From Pseudomonadota bacterium (lineage in GTDB: Bacteria > CALINM01), in NCBI GenBank assembly GCA_026418415.1, contig JAOABK010000003.1, forward strand, positions 65,685-103,946: a DNA stretch of 38,262 nucleotides, written 5' to 3'. The notes under the pieces were generated by a model. The model did no database searches and was not told the DNA's origin. It worked only from the letters and a program-made list of their open reading frames with translations. The position numbers and the translations under genes are program-made. Positions 15,889 through 23,769 of this stretch are shown in pieces. Every line of letters begins with the position of its first letter. The stretch's first letter is position 1.

Positions 15889-15913
15889 TATAATATATAT
15901 AAAAAATCAGGAG
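15889..15913 (+). promoter_or_regulatory. -10 element and ribosome-binding site of the DUF1858 gene
   Basis: An exact TATAAT at 15889-15894 lacks a good -35 at the usual spacing. A CAGGAG ribosome-binding site at 15908-15913 stands 7 nt before the ATG at 15921. The leader would be about 20 nt. Confidence 0.45.
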
Positions 15914-15920
15914 TAAGAAT

Positions 15921-16118
15921 ATGATTACAAAAGATATGACCTTTCAAGAAGTAGTTAGACAATACCCTCAGACTATTCAGGTTTTTGTGAAATATGGACT
16001 TGGATGTATTGGTTGTCATGCAGCTCAGTTTGAAAATATTGAACAGGGCGCTACAGTACACGGAATCAACGTTGATCAGCTTCTTAAAGATTTAAACGAG
16101 GCTGCTGGACTTAAATAG
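15921..16118 (+). CDS. DUF1858 domain protein, small CxxC protein
   Basis: 65 residues, almost entirely one DUF1858 domain: MTFQEVVRQYP, then FVKYGLGCIGCHAAQFENIEQGA and the closing GINVDQLLKDLNEA. The GCIGC motif gives a CxxC pair (Cys29, Cys32) that could form a disulfide or bind a metal or cluster; the domain also occurs as the N-terminal part of ScdA/RIC-type iron-sulfur repair proteins. The biochemical role of stand-alone members is not established. It is the only protein gene on the plus strand, with a TATAAT box and CAGGAG site upstream. Its last 8 nt overlap the end of the convergent creatininase-family gene, and its terminator lies inside that gene. Confidence 0.93.
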   Translation: MITKDMTFQEVVRQYPQTIQVFVKYGLGCIGCHAAQFENIEQGATVHGINVDQLLKDLNEAAGLK

Positions 16119-16839
16119 TTTCTTTTTGGATTTTCTTAATTATTTCAATAAGTTTTTGAGCTGAAAGGGCAAGAGTTTTCTTGCCCTTTTCTATATTTGC
16201 TTTTGAAGGATCGCCCCAGATCCCGCTTTTCCAATATTTCAATTTATCTGATGTAATTTCACCGGGAAAGAACTCTGGTTTATCACTTTTCAATTTTCTG
16301 TAGTTCCCTTTTACAAGGTTTTTATCAATATAGAGCATTCTTGATGTTTCAATTTCTCCTGCATGGGAGTCATGCTCTGTTTCAATAATGCCATCCAAAT
16401 TATCTTTTATTAGATCTAACTCTGAATATACAAAAACCCTGACATCGTCATGCCTTTTTACAAAACTTTCGCACGCCTCGATAAGGGAAAACATATGAAG
16501 CTTTCCTGCGTGACCAGATACAAGAAAAAAATATTCAAATCCCTGATTTTTAAAACCCTCAAGAAGATCTAATGTTAAAAGCCTAAGGGTATTTGGACTT
16601 ATGCCCACTGTACCTATATGTTGCTCAGTACTTCTACAAACACCAAAATGTACAGTTGGAGCAATAAAAACATTAACCTCTTTCTCAACAATTTTGAGGA
16701 TTTCAATTATTTGTATCGTATCAGTTGAAAGAGGAAGATGGGGACCATGTTCCTCTACAGAACCAAAGGGTATAATTATACTCTTACAATTTTTCAATCC
16801 CCTTTTTAATTCTTCCATTGTTATTTTTTCAATGAACAT
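16111..16839 (-). CDS. Creatininase-family metal-dependent amidohydrolase
   Basis: 242 residues. The family hydrolyses amide bonds in creatinine, formamidopyrimidines of riboflavin/F420 routes, or peptides such as the mycofactocin precursor (MftE). Metal ligands can be placed: Glu29 and His31 in GSVEEHGPHLPL, Asp40 in STDT, Glu162 in HAGEIETS and His110. The motif around His110 is SGHAGK where the family usually has NGHGGN, so the substrate is probably not creatinine. The start is the ATG at 16839, 19 nt inside engB, with a GGGGGG run upstream; an ATG at residue 8 lacks any such site. It ends the 19-gene run and overlaps the convergent DUF1858 gene by 8 nt. Substrate unknown. Confidence 0.88.
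   Translation of the reverse strand: MFIEKITMEELKRGLKNCKSIIIPFGSVEEHGPHLPLSTDTIQIIEILKIVEKEVNVFIAPTVHFGVCRSTEQHIGTVGISPNTLRLLTLDLLEGFKNQGFEYFFLVSGHAGKLHMFSLIEACESFVKRHDDVRVFVYSELDLIKDNLDGIIETEHDSHAGEIETSRMLYIDKNLVKGNYRKLKSDKPEFFPGEITSDKLKYWKSGIWGDPSKANIEKGKKTLALSAQKLIEIIKKIQKETI
16165..16190 (+). terminator. Rho-independent terminator of the DUF1858 gene, inside the opposing creatininase gene
   Basis: A perfect 10-bp stem, AAGGGCAAGA (16165-16174) with TCTTGCCCTT (16179-16188), closes a GTTT loop and runs into TTCTATATTT on the plus strand. It stands 46 nt after the DUF1858 stop. On the minus strand the stem is followed by TCAGCTC, so it should act mainly on plus-strand transcripts. The same bases encode EKGKKTLALSA near the C-terminus of the creatininase-family protein. 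Confidence 0.85.
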
Positions 16840-17384
16840 CTGCCCCCCAAATACTTTAAAATTTCCTGTCTGCCCTCTTTAGTTACTGCTGAAAAGTAGA
16901 AGGTAAGGTCATGTAATGGATTATTTTTCTTTATTAAAGCAAGTTCACTCTTGCTTATCTTATCAATTTTAGTGAAGATAATCCTATATTGTTTTTTTAG
17001 TGATACAAGCCAGTCAATGAGCATCTGCTCTTCTTGTTCCAATCCCCTTCTTACATCTGATAAAATAAAAACTGTATCAAGTCTTTTGGAGTTTTCAATG
17101 TAACCCTCTATCAAGTTTTTCCATTGGATCATCAAATCTCCACCAACCTTAGCATAACCATACCCGGGAAGGTCTGCAATTACATACTTATCATCAATGT
17201 TATACAGATTTACTGTTTTTGTTTTACCCGGTGTTTTACTTACCTTTGCAATGTTAGAGTGAAAAAGGGCATTGATTGTTGAAGATTTTCCAGAGTTTGA
17301 CCTACCTGCAAAGGCAAACTCAATGAGCCCTGTATCTTTATACTCCTTGGGATTATAAAGACACTTTAATAAAACAGCCTTCAT
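16821..17384 (-). CDS. engB: Ribosome-biogenesis GTP-binding protein EngB/YsxC/YihA
   Basis: 187 residues, usual length. EngB is a GTPase needed for late assembly of the 50S subunit. G-motifs are clear: G1 GRSNSGKSS at 27-35, G2 Thr in KTPGKTKTVN, G3 DLPGYGYAK, G4 FTKIDK and G5 FSAVTKEG. The ATG at 17384 overlaps the stop of the unknown exported protein as ATGA. No anomaly in the motifs. It is an essential-type gene placed near the end of the long run. Confidence 0.97.
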   Translation of the reverse strand: MKAVLLKCLYNPKEYKDTGLIEFAFAGRSNSGKSSTINALFHSNIAKVSKTPGKTKTVNLYNIDDKYVIADLPGYGYAKVGGDLMIQWKNLIEGYIENSKRLDTVFILSDVRRGLEQEEQMLIDWLVSLKKQYRIIFTKIDKISKSELALIKKNNPLHDLTFYFSAVTKEGRQEILKYLGGRCSLKK

Positions 17385-18721
17385 GGCTTTATTTTCTTTA
17401 TGGAACCATCTTTTTTAAGATAAATAAATTCCTTAGCAAGGGGATCATAGTCAAAGGCCTTAATATAATCAGCTAATTCGATAACAGAGGTTTGTTTTAA
17501 ATCGGGCAGAGAATAGGTATTTATAGTAAGCTTATAATAGGTTCCAGCCAAAGGAACTTCCTCCTGTTCTTCGTTAAAAGTGAAAAGACTATTTTGTCTA
17601 ATTTTAAAAATAGCACTATGGTTTACTAATGATCCTAATTTGCTTCCATCCTTAAATACTAAGAACTCATTTTCTTTACCAGCAATTATATATCCATCTT
17701 TATAGAGATATACGTAAGCAACATCTTCTGGTAAAGGTATTGATTTCAATGTGTCTGTTAAGATTCTTTTTGTTGAAGGATCAAAATTGCCAAAAAACTC
17801 TGGTATTTTATATCCAATGGTCTTTTTCATCGTTGAACCATCAATCACAATTGTCTTTCCCTTGTCATCCCATAAATATATAATTCCATTCTCTTCAAAC
17901 ATATATACTGGTTTTTCAGTTAATGTAAATTTTTTCGATAACCTATCATCACAATCAGCACAGTAAACTTGAAAACTATCAGCAATCCAAGTGTTTCCAG
18001 TTTTTGTATTTTTTGCAATAAAGGTATTTGAGGGTTGAACAGGTATGACTTTGGGAATATCGGAAGGCCTAAAAGCTTGTTCAGCAGGTTTTTCCACAGG
18101 TTTTTCAATAGCCTTAGCAATAGGCATCGGCTCAACCCTTGTATCAACAGCCACATTGCCTATTGATATAATTCTATCTCCAGGCGAAAGAGTTGCTTTA
18201 TAGCCAAAATTATTCTCACCAATTTTTTGCGCCGATATTTTTAAGAGAACTTTTTGATCCATTTTATCAAGGACAACAAAATCCTTCTCTTTAATCAAAG
18301 CGGAAGTAAAGGGCAATAAATCACCATCCCCAGTTACATGAATATATAGTTTATCTAAACCAGTTATTATTGAGTCTTTAGGAATCGCTTTAAGCCTCTT
18401 TATTATGAAAACCTTAATATACTTACCCTTTATACTTTCTACCTCACCATAAGCAACATCTTCATATAGCTCCTGTGGAACATTTTGTGTCATATCTGGT
18501 TTACCTTTTATAACTACAAAACTGCCCACAGAGAGGTTTCCTTCCGCAACTTCACCGAAAGCAAAATCCTGCGTATAACCAAACAAAACCGCCTTTCCTT
18601 TAGCTGAAAAAAATATTGTCTTTATATCTTTAACAAACTCTTGGTAAGTTATGGCATATAAAAAGGGGGCGTTAAATAAAAGGCATATAATCAAAATTGG
18701 AATTGCTAATATCTTTCTCAT
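17381..18721 (-). CDS. Exported protein of unknown function
   Basis: 446 residues; I do not recognise a family. A Sec signal peptide is evident (Lys-Arg start, hydrophobic ILAIPILIICLLFNAPFL, cleavage probably after LYA at 23), so the product is likely periplasmic. The N-terminal half (about 35-195) has beta-rich stretches such as KAVLFGYTQDFAFGEVAEG and DRIISIGNVAVDTRVEP. A Pro/Glu-rich linker (EKPVEKPAEQ, about 205-225) leads to a second beta-rich half with an YCADCDD CxxC and recurring hydrophobic-aromatic strands (YMFEENGIIYLWDDKGK, YVYLYKDGYIIAGKENEF, EFIYLKKDGSIKKI) that could form propeller-like blades. AAGGAG precedes the ATG. It sits 3 nt after rfbB and overlaps engB by 4 nt. Confidence 0.85.
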   Translation of the reverse strand: MRKILAIPILIICLLFNAPFLYAITYQEFVKDIKTIFFSAKGKAVLFGYTQDFAFGEVAEGNLSVGSFVVIKGKPDMTQNVPQELYEDVAYGEVESIKGKYIKVFIIKRLKAIPKDSIITGLDKLYIHVTGDGDLLPFTSALIKEKDFVVLDKMDQKVLLKISAQKIGENNFGYKATLSPGDRIISIGNVAVDTRVEPMPIAKAIEKPVEKPAEQAFRPSDIPKVIPVQPSNTFIAKNTKTGNTWIADSFQVYCADCDDRLSKKFTLTEKPVYMFEENGIIYLWDDKGKTIVIDGSTMKKTIGYKIPEFFGNFDPSTKRILTDTLKSIPLPEDVAYVYLYKDGYIIAGKENEFLVFKDGSKLGSLVNHSAIFKIRQNSLFTFNEEQEEVPLAGTYYKLTINTYSLPDLKQTSVIELADYIKAFDYDPLAKEFIYLKKDGSIKKIKP

Positions 18722-18724
18722 CTT

Positions 18725-19753
18725 TTACTCCTTAAGGCCTAATTGTCTTTTATACCATTCATCATAGTAAGTTGTATAGGCACCACTCTTTATTCTTTCC
18801 CACCACCTTCTATTCTCCTTATACCAGTTTACAGTTTCAACCAGAGCATCATCAAAAGAATAGGCAGGATAAAAACCAAGCTCTTCTCTAATTTTCTTTG
18901 GATCTATAGCATATCTCCTATCATGTCCCGGTCTATCAGAGACATATTTAATAAGTGATTCTGGCTTACCAAGAATATTTAATATTTTTTTTACAAGTTC
19001 AATATTTGTTAGTTCCTGAGAGGCACCAATATTATAAACCTCGCCTATTTTACCTTTTTGCCAGACAAGCTCTATCCCCCTTGCGTGATCTATTACATAA
19101 ATCCAGTCTCTTACATTTTTCCCATCGCCATATACTGGTATTGGCTTATCCTCCAAAGCATTAGTGATTACAAGGGGTATTAATTTCTCTGGAAACTGGT
19201 ATGGTCCATAATTATTACAACAACGAGTTATTATACCTGGAAACCCATAGGTTTTAAAATATGCCCTTACCATAAGATCTGCTGAAGCCTTGCTTGCTGA
19301 ATAGGGGCTATTTGGTTGTATAGGAGTTTCTTCAGTAAAGTAGCCAGTTTCCCCTAAGCTACCATATACTTCATCAGTAGAAACCTGTATAAATAAAGAG
19401 ACCTCATTTTTTCTTGAAGCATCAAGCAAATGGCAAACACCCATAAAATTTGTCTCAGCAAAAGCCATTGGATTTAAGATACTCTTATCCACATGTGATT
19501 CTGCTGCAAAGTTAATTACCCACTTGAATTTATACTTCGAAAAGATATAATCAACCTCTTCTTTATTTGCTATGTTTCCCTTTACAAAAACATAATTTGG
19601 TTTACTCTCACAGTCTACAAGATTTTCGAGATTTCCAGCATAAGTTAAGGCATCAAAGTTTACTATCTTAATATCTTGATATTTGTTTAGCATGTATCTT
19701 ATAAAGTTCGAGCCTATAAACCCTGCCCCGCCAGTCACTAACATTGTTTCCAT
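18725..19753 (-). CDS. rfbB: dTDP-glucose 4,6-dehydratase
   Basis: 342 residues, extended short-chain dehydrogenase. It converts dTDP-glucose to dTDP-4-keto-6-deoxyglucose, the first committed step to dTDP-rhamnose and other deoxysugars of surface polysaccharide. The NAD-binding GGAGFIGS is at 8-15, the catalytic Thr126-Asp127-Glu128 in VSTDEVYG and the YxxxK pair Tyr151/Lys155 in SPYSASKAS; RCCNNYGPYQFPEKLIPL and RPGHDRRYAID are typical of RmlB. An AGGAG site lies about 6 nt before the ATG at 19753. The partner genes rfbA, rfbC and rfbD are not in the window, unusual for a gene that often sits in a cluster. Confidence 0.94.
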   Translation of the reverse strand: METMLVTGGAGFIGSNFIRYMLNKYQDIKIVNFDALTYAGNLENLVDCESKPNYVFVKGNIANKEEVDYIFSKYKFKWVINFAAESHVDKSILNPMAFAETNFMGVCHLLDASRKNEVSLFIQVSTDEVYGSLGETGYFTEETPIQPNSPYSASKASADLMVRAYFKTYGFPGIITRCCNNYGPYQFPEKLIPLVITNALEDKPIPVYGDGKNVRDWIYVIDHARGIELVWQKGKIGEVYNIGASQELTNIELVKKILNILGKPESLIKYVSDRPGHDRRYAIDPKKIREELGFYPAYSFDDALVETVNWYKENRRWWERIKSGAYTTYYDEWYKRQLGLKE

Positions 19754-19765
19754 AAATTACTCCTT

Positions 19766-21727
19766 TTATAAACTTTGTTTAAACTCACCAAGCCCATAAA
19801 GATTCAAATTAAATAGCACTAAATATTCTGTTGGCAATGTTTTCCTTATAAGGCTTAAAGAAAAACTATAACAATCTTTCTTTAACTCCCCACCTAAAGA
19901 TACTTCTCTTACATCTCCCATTTTTATATCATATCTCAATTTTCCCGTAATAGCCTTATTATCTTTTATCCTCTGCCAGATATTTAAAAACAAAAACTCA
20001 TTCTCTCTATATTGAAAGTTATATGATAAAGCAATTTTGGTAAAATCTCCATTGTAATTTGCTGATACTAAAGCTCTTTTAATCTTTCCCTCGTCATGTC
20101 CATAATTTGTTTCGCCATAAAGAGAAAGAGCTTTTTTTGTATATCTAATCTTAAACTCTAAATCTGAAAGGGGCGTATCTGAAGGCCTATCGGTAAAAAG
20201 ATAGCCTTGGGATAAAAAGATATATAGAAATTGTTCTAAGGTTTCGAGATTATACCACTTTTCCTCAAAATTGATTGTGGCTTTTTTTGATTTTTCAAAA
20301 ATATCTTTGTAATCAAGGGTCTTAATTTCGTAATCACTTATAGAGAGGGGGACAACAAGAGATGGAGAAATTGTATTTAAAACAATAAATTTATCGTTTA
20401 CGATATAGGCTTTATCAAAAATTGCGTTGGGTTTTAAATTAAAGTAACCCTTTGTTGCAAATTCACCTTTGTCTGCGCTTCTTGAATATAAATTGTATCT
20501 TAGATTGGCATCAAGGGATAAATTGCCCCAAGTAGTATTTGAAATTAAAAACGAATTACCATCAAATATACCTCTTAAGTGTTGTTCATTTTTTTGATCA
20601 CTTAACCCTGCAAGTGAAAGTTCATAGTTATAGTTAAATATTGATGATTTTTGCATTAGTTTTTCTTTATTAATTTCAATCTTTTGTAATGATTTAACAT
20701 CTTTTTCAATGAGAGCCCTTTTTGTTAGTAAAAGATTGGCATTAAATAAATCTCTTTCCTCTGTTTTCTCAAAAAAAGCTGTACTTCTAACATAAGGAAC
20801 ATTTCTATATTCCGAGTCGTCTTCATATTCTTTGAAGTAGTTTCTGGGATTAAAATAGTTTAAATCCGCATCAAAGGTATATTCTTCCCTTGCAGTATGA
20901 TTCCACTTTACAAGATAGAAAAGCTTATTTTTGTCATAATTGTGAATGAGATTTAAATCAAAGATACCAGAAGAATTATGTGAAAGCATGTATCTATACT
21001 CATTTTCAAGTCCCACTGAATTTTTTGTTCTAAGCCTAAGAGTGGTTGTTATATCACTACTTTCGTCAATAACAATATAGTATGGTTGTTTTAAGAGAAA
21101 ACCATTTTCTCCAGAGACTCCAAAGGTTGGCATAAGAAGCCCCGTTTCCCTTTCAGTTTTTACTGGCGCGATAAAATAGGGGGTATAAAAAAGTGGTATT
21201 CCTAAAAACTTAAGAATCACATGCTTACCAGTTAAATATTCTCCCGCAACAACCCTTAAATCTTTGCCACTTATATACCAATCCCTTTTATCACCTTCAC
21301 AGCTTGTTGCAATGCCTTCACCAATAAGGGCACTCTCTTTGTCAAGAAGGGTAATGTTTTTTCCAGTAAAATATCTTCTTTTTGTGGGATCATCAGAGAG
21401 AAAATATATATCCCCTTCTTCAAGGGTTCCTCTTTTTTCATCTATGTTATAAGTTAATCCCTTCCCGTAGGATATGAAGTCCCTGTAAAACTTAAACTCT
21501 TCAGGTATAGTAATTACATTATCTTTTTTGTTATATATAATTTTGTTTGTGTATAACATCATGTCATCTTTTTTAATAGATACATTGCCAATCGCAGTTA
21601 TTATTCCTGTCTCTTCATCTACCTCAAAAGAATCAGCTTCTATATCAACAGTGTTGACATTATAGGCATAGGCATTTAAAGTGATTATAAGAAAGATTAA
21701 AAAAAACAACGCTTTAAAGTAGTTCAT
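19766..21727 (-). CDS. lptD: LPS-assembly outer-membrane protein LptD
   Basis: 653 residues, shorter than the Escherichia coli protein. A signal peptide (about 1-21, LNAYA) leads to an OstA-like beta-jellyroll of about residues 25-145 with repeating strands (IEADSFEVDEETGIITAIGNV). The rest is an outer-membrane barrel introduced by LGIPLFYTPYFIAPVKTERETGLLMP, a characteristic LptD stretch. In the envelope it inserts lipopolysaccharide into the outer leaflet together with LptE. Only two cysteines are visible, Cys143 (ATSCEGD) and Cys619 (KKDCYSF), consistent with one inter-domain disulfide instead of the two of E. coli. The ATG is 14 nt inside folC. Confidence 0.92.
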   Translation of the reverse strand: MNYFKALFFLIFLIITLNAYAYNVNTVDIEADSFEVDEETGIITAIGNVSIKKDDMMLYTNKIIYNKKDNVITIPEEFKFYRDFISYGKGLTYNIDEKRGTLEEGDIYFLSDDPTKRRYFTGKNITLLDKESALIGEGIATSCEGDKRDWYISGKDLRVVAGEYLTGKHVILKFLGIPLFYTPYFIAPVKTERETGLLMPTFGVSGENGFLLKQPYYIVIDESSDITTTLRLRTKNSVGLENEYRYMLSHNSSGIFDLNLIHNYDKNKLFYLVKWNHTAREEYTFDADLNYFNPRNYFKEYEDDSEYRNVPYVRSTAFFEKTEERDLFNANLLLTKRALIEKDVKSLQKIEINKEKLMQKSSIFNYNYELSLAGLSDQKNEQHLRGIFDGNSFLISNTTWGNLSLDANLRYNLYSRSADKGEFATKGYFNLKPNAIFDKAYIVNDKFIVLNTISPSLVVPLSISDYEIKTLDYKDIFEKSKKATINFEEKWYNLETLEQFLYIFLSQGYLFTDRPSDTPLSDLEFKIRYTKKALSLYGETNYGHDEGKIKRALVSANYNGDFTKIALSYNFQYRENEFLFLNIWQRIKDNKAITGKLRYDIKMGDVREVSLGGELKKDCYSFSLSLIRKTLPTEYLVLFNLNLYGLGEFKQSL

Positions 21728-22991
21728 TTAATACCTCTTTTGCCTCCCCAATCCCGTAAAGAGAGCCTGTGAATAAAATAGGTTTTCCCTTAAACTTATC
21801 ATTATAAAAACAATCTTTTATCACAGAAGGTATATCATTTGCAAAACTAAAAAGCGGATTGCTACCAAAAAGTTGCAAAAACTCATCTTTTTTAAAGCTT
21901 CTCTCATTTTTATTGGGGACCAAAATTATCTCTTCACAAAAGGGCTTTAGCTTCTCAATCATTTCATTAATATCTTTATCTTTAAGAACAGTAAGAATAA
22001 TTTTAAATTTAGTTCCAGGATAAAAGGCAGTTAAGTTTTTTATAAGAGAATCTACACCTTGAGGGTTATGGGCACCATCTATTATAAAAGGTGGATTTTT
22101 CCTTATTATTTCAAATCTTCCCGGCCATTTTGCCTTTCTTATGCCTTCAAAAATATTTTCATCCCCTATATTAAATCCCCTTTCTGTGATTAATTCTATC
22201 CCAGCAATTGCAAGTGAAGCATTATCAAATTGATTAATGCCAATAAGATTCTCCAAAATTAGGTTTCTGAAAACTCTGTTAATCCCCTTAAAGTTGAAAC
22301 GATAATTATCAATTTTTTCTGGATAAAAATCTTTTCCTAAAACTAAAAGAGGTGCATTTTTACTCTCTGCTTCTTTTCTTATAACCCTTAAAGCCTCTTC
22401 TTCTTTTGCTCCTGTTATACAGGGCGTATTTTTTTTGATTACTGCAGATTTTTCAAAGGCTATCTTTTCTATGGTATCTCCCAGAAATTCTTTGTGTTCC
22501 AATCCGATCGTTGTAATAATTGTTAACAGCGGTTCAAGAGTATTGGTAGCATCAAGCCTTCCTCCAAGCCCTGCTTCAATTACTGCGATATCAACCTTTT
22601 TTTGGGCAAAGTAAAAAAAAGCCATTGCAGTAGTGACTTCAAAAAAAGTAAAAGGTCTTTTTGAATATTCAGAACTTTCAATCTTATCTTTCATCATGAA
22701 AGCAAGACTTTTTATCTCTTCATGTGAGATAGGTATTCCAGAAATTGTTATTCTCTCCGAAAAATCAACAAGATGTGGTGAGGTATAGGTTCCTACTTTA
22801 TAACCCGCTTCCATAAGAATAGAGGTTAAAAAAGCGGATGTAGAGCCTTTTCCATTTGTTCCAACAATATGGATGGATTTAAATTTTTTTTCGGGGTTAC
22901 CAATTAAAGAAAGTAATATTTTTATGTTATCTAAGCCTAAAAGAATACCATATTTTTCAAGGCTATAAAGGTATTTATAAGCTTCATCCAT
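21714..22991 (-). CDS. folC: Dihydrofolate synthase / folylpolyglutamate synthase
   Basis: About 425 residues. FolC ligates glutamate to dihydropteroate and extends the folate tail. The ATP-binding loop is GTNGKGST at 44-51, and the family blocks TYTSPHLVDFSERI, IEAGLGGRLDATN and the ligase-type FIIDGAHNPQG are all present. A TTG at 23000 would extend the frame by three codons; the ATG at 22991, with TGAGA about 4 nt upstream, is preferred and gives an 8-nt overlap with the preceding gene. It overlaps lptD by 14 nt. Confidence 0.94.
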   Translation of the reverse strand: MDEAYKYLYSLEKYGILLGLDNIKILLSLIGNPEKKFKSIHIVGTNGKGSTSAFLTSILMEAGYKVGTYTSPHLVDFSERITISGIPISHEEIKSLAFMMKDKIESSEYSKRPFTFFEVTTAMAFFYFAQKKVDIAVIEAGLGGRLDATNTLEPLLTIITTIGLEHKEFLGDTIEKIAFEKSAVIKKNTPCITGAKEEEALRVIRKEAESKNAPLLVLGKDFYPEKIDNYRFNFKGINRVFRNLILENLIGINQFDNASLAIAGIELITERGFNIGDENIFEGIRKAKWPGRFEIIRKNPPFIIDGAHNPQGVDSLIKNLTAFYPGTKFKIILTVLKDKDINEMIEKLKPFCEEIILVPNKNERSFKKDEFLQLFGSNPLFSFANDIPSVIKDCFYNDKFKGKPILFTGSLYGIGEAKEVLNELL

Positions 22992-23769
22992 CGATCTCAA
23001 TTACATCTCCATCATTGAGAATATGCACATTTTTCATGTTTAGCTTATTGATTTCTCTCTTTATAATCTTTTGAAATTGGGGTTTTATGTGGAAAATATA
23101 AAAATCTATCCTTTCACTATTTTTTAGAGCTTTTAACTCTTCCGCAAAAAGCTCTGGTGTTAAATGCCCTGTGAGTTTTGCAAGCTCTCTCATCTTATTG
23201 GGAAAGGAAATCTCGATAAAAACCGCTTTTAAATCCTTTATTTTTGATAGTCTCCTCCAAAGAGCTGGACAGGGACCAGTATCGCCAGTATATACAATGC
23301 TTTTCTTACCATCATTAATTACAAATCCAGAGGAATCACAGGAATGACAGGTAGCAACCGCCTCAATATTTAATTCACCGCCAAACTTTGTTTTTTCACC
23401 AATTTCTACTGGAACAAGTTTAAGAATATGATTTCCCTTTGTGCCCCTAATTTCAAAAAAATCTGGCCATATCTTATTATTCATAACATATTTTTTTAAC
23501 ATATTAAGAACTGGATCAATTCCGAAAACCTTGATTGAGCCTTTTGTATTACCTGAAAGAATCATATTATCTGCAAGAAAACAAAGATCTTTTATATGGT
23601 CTAAATGACAATGGGTTATGCAGATGGATTCTATATTTTCTTGTCTTTTTAGGCTTAGTTCCTTCACAATGGTTCCAGCATCGAGTAAATATTTCTCATT
23701 AACCAGAAGGGTTACTGGGTTATGTTTAGGATCAACACCACCATAACATCCAAGAACTTCAATTTTCAT
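22984..23769 (-). CDS. Metallo-beta-lactamase-fold hydrolase, class II cyclic-nucleotide phosphodiesterase-like
   Basis: 261 residues. The dinuclear metal site HxHxDH is ITHCHLDHI (His53, His55, Asp57, His58), with further ligands likely in ATCHSC, YTGDTG and FHIKPQ. The H-x-H-L-D-H-I start and the LTGHLTPELFAEEL segment resemble class II 3',5'-cyclic-nucleotide phosphodiesterases (CpdP/PDE1 type), though the residue after the motif is Asp rather than the usual Gly/Ser. A ribonuclease Z-like or other phosphodiesterase role cannot be excluded. The ATG at 23769 is 11 nt inside the HD-GYP gene. Fold assignment is firm; the cyclic-nucleotide substrate is inferred. Confidence 0.82.
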   Translation of the reverse strand: MKIEVLGCYGGVDPKHNPVTLLVNEKYLLDAGTIVKELSLKRQENIESICITHCHLDHIKDLCFLADNMILSGNTKGSIKVFGIDPVLNMLKKYVMNNKIWPDFFEIRGTKGNHILKLVPVEIGEKTKFGGELNIEAVATCHSCDSSGFVINDGKKSIVYTGDTGPCPALWRRLSKIKDLKAVFIEISFPNKMRELAKLTGHLTPELFAEELKALKNSERIDFYIFHIKPQFQKIIKREINKLNMKNVHILNDGDVIEIDG

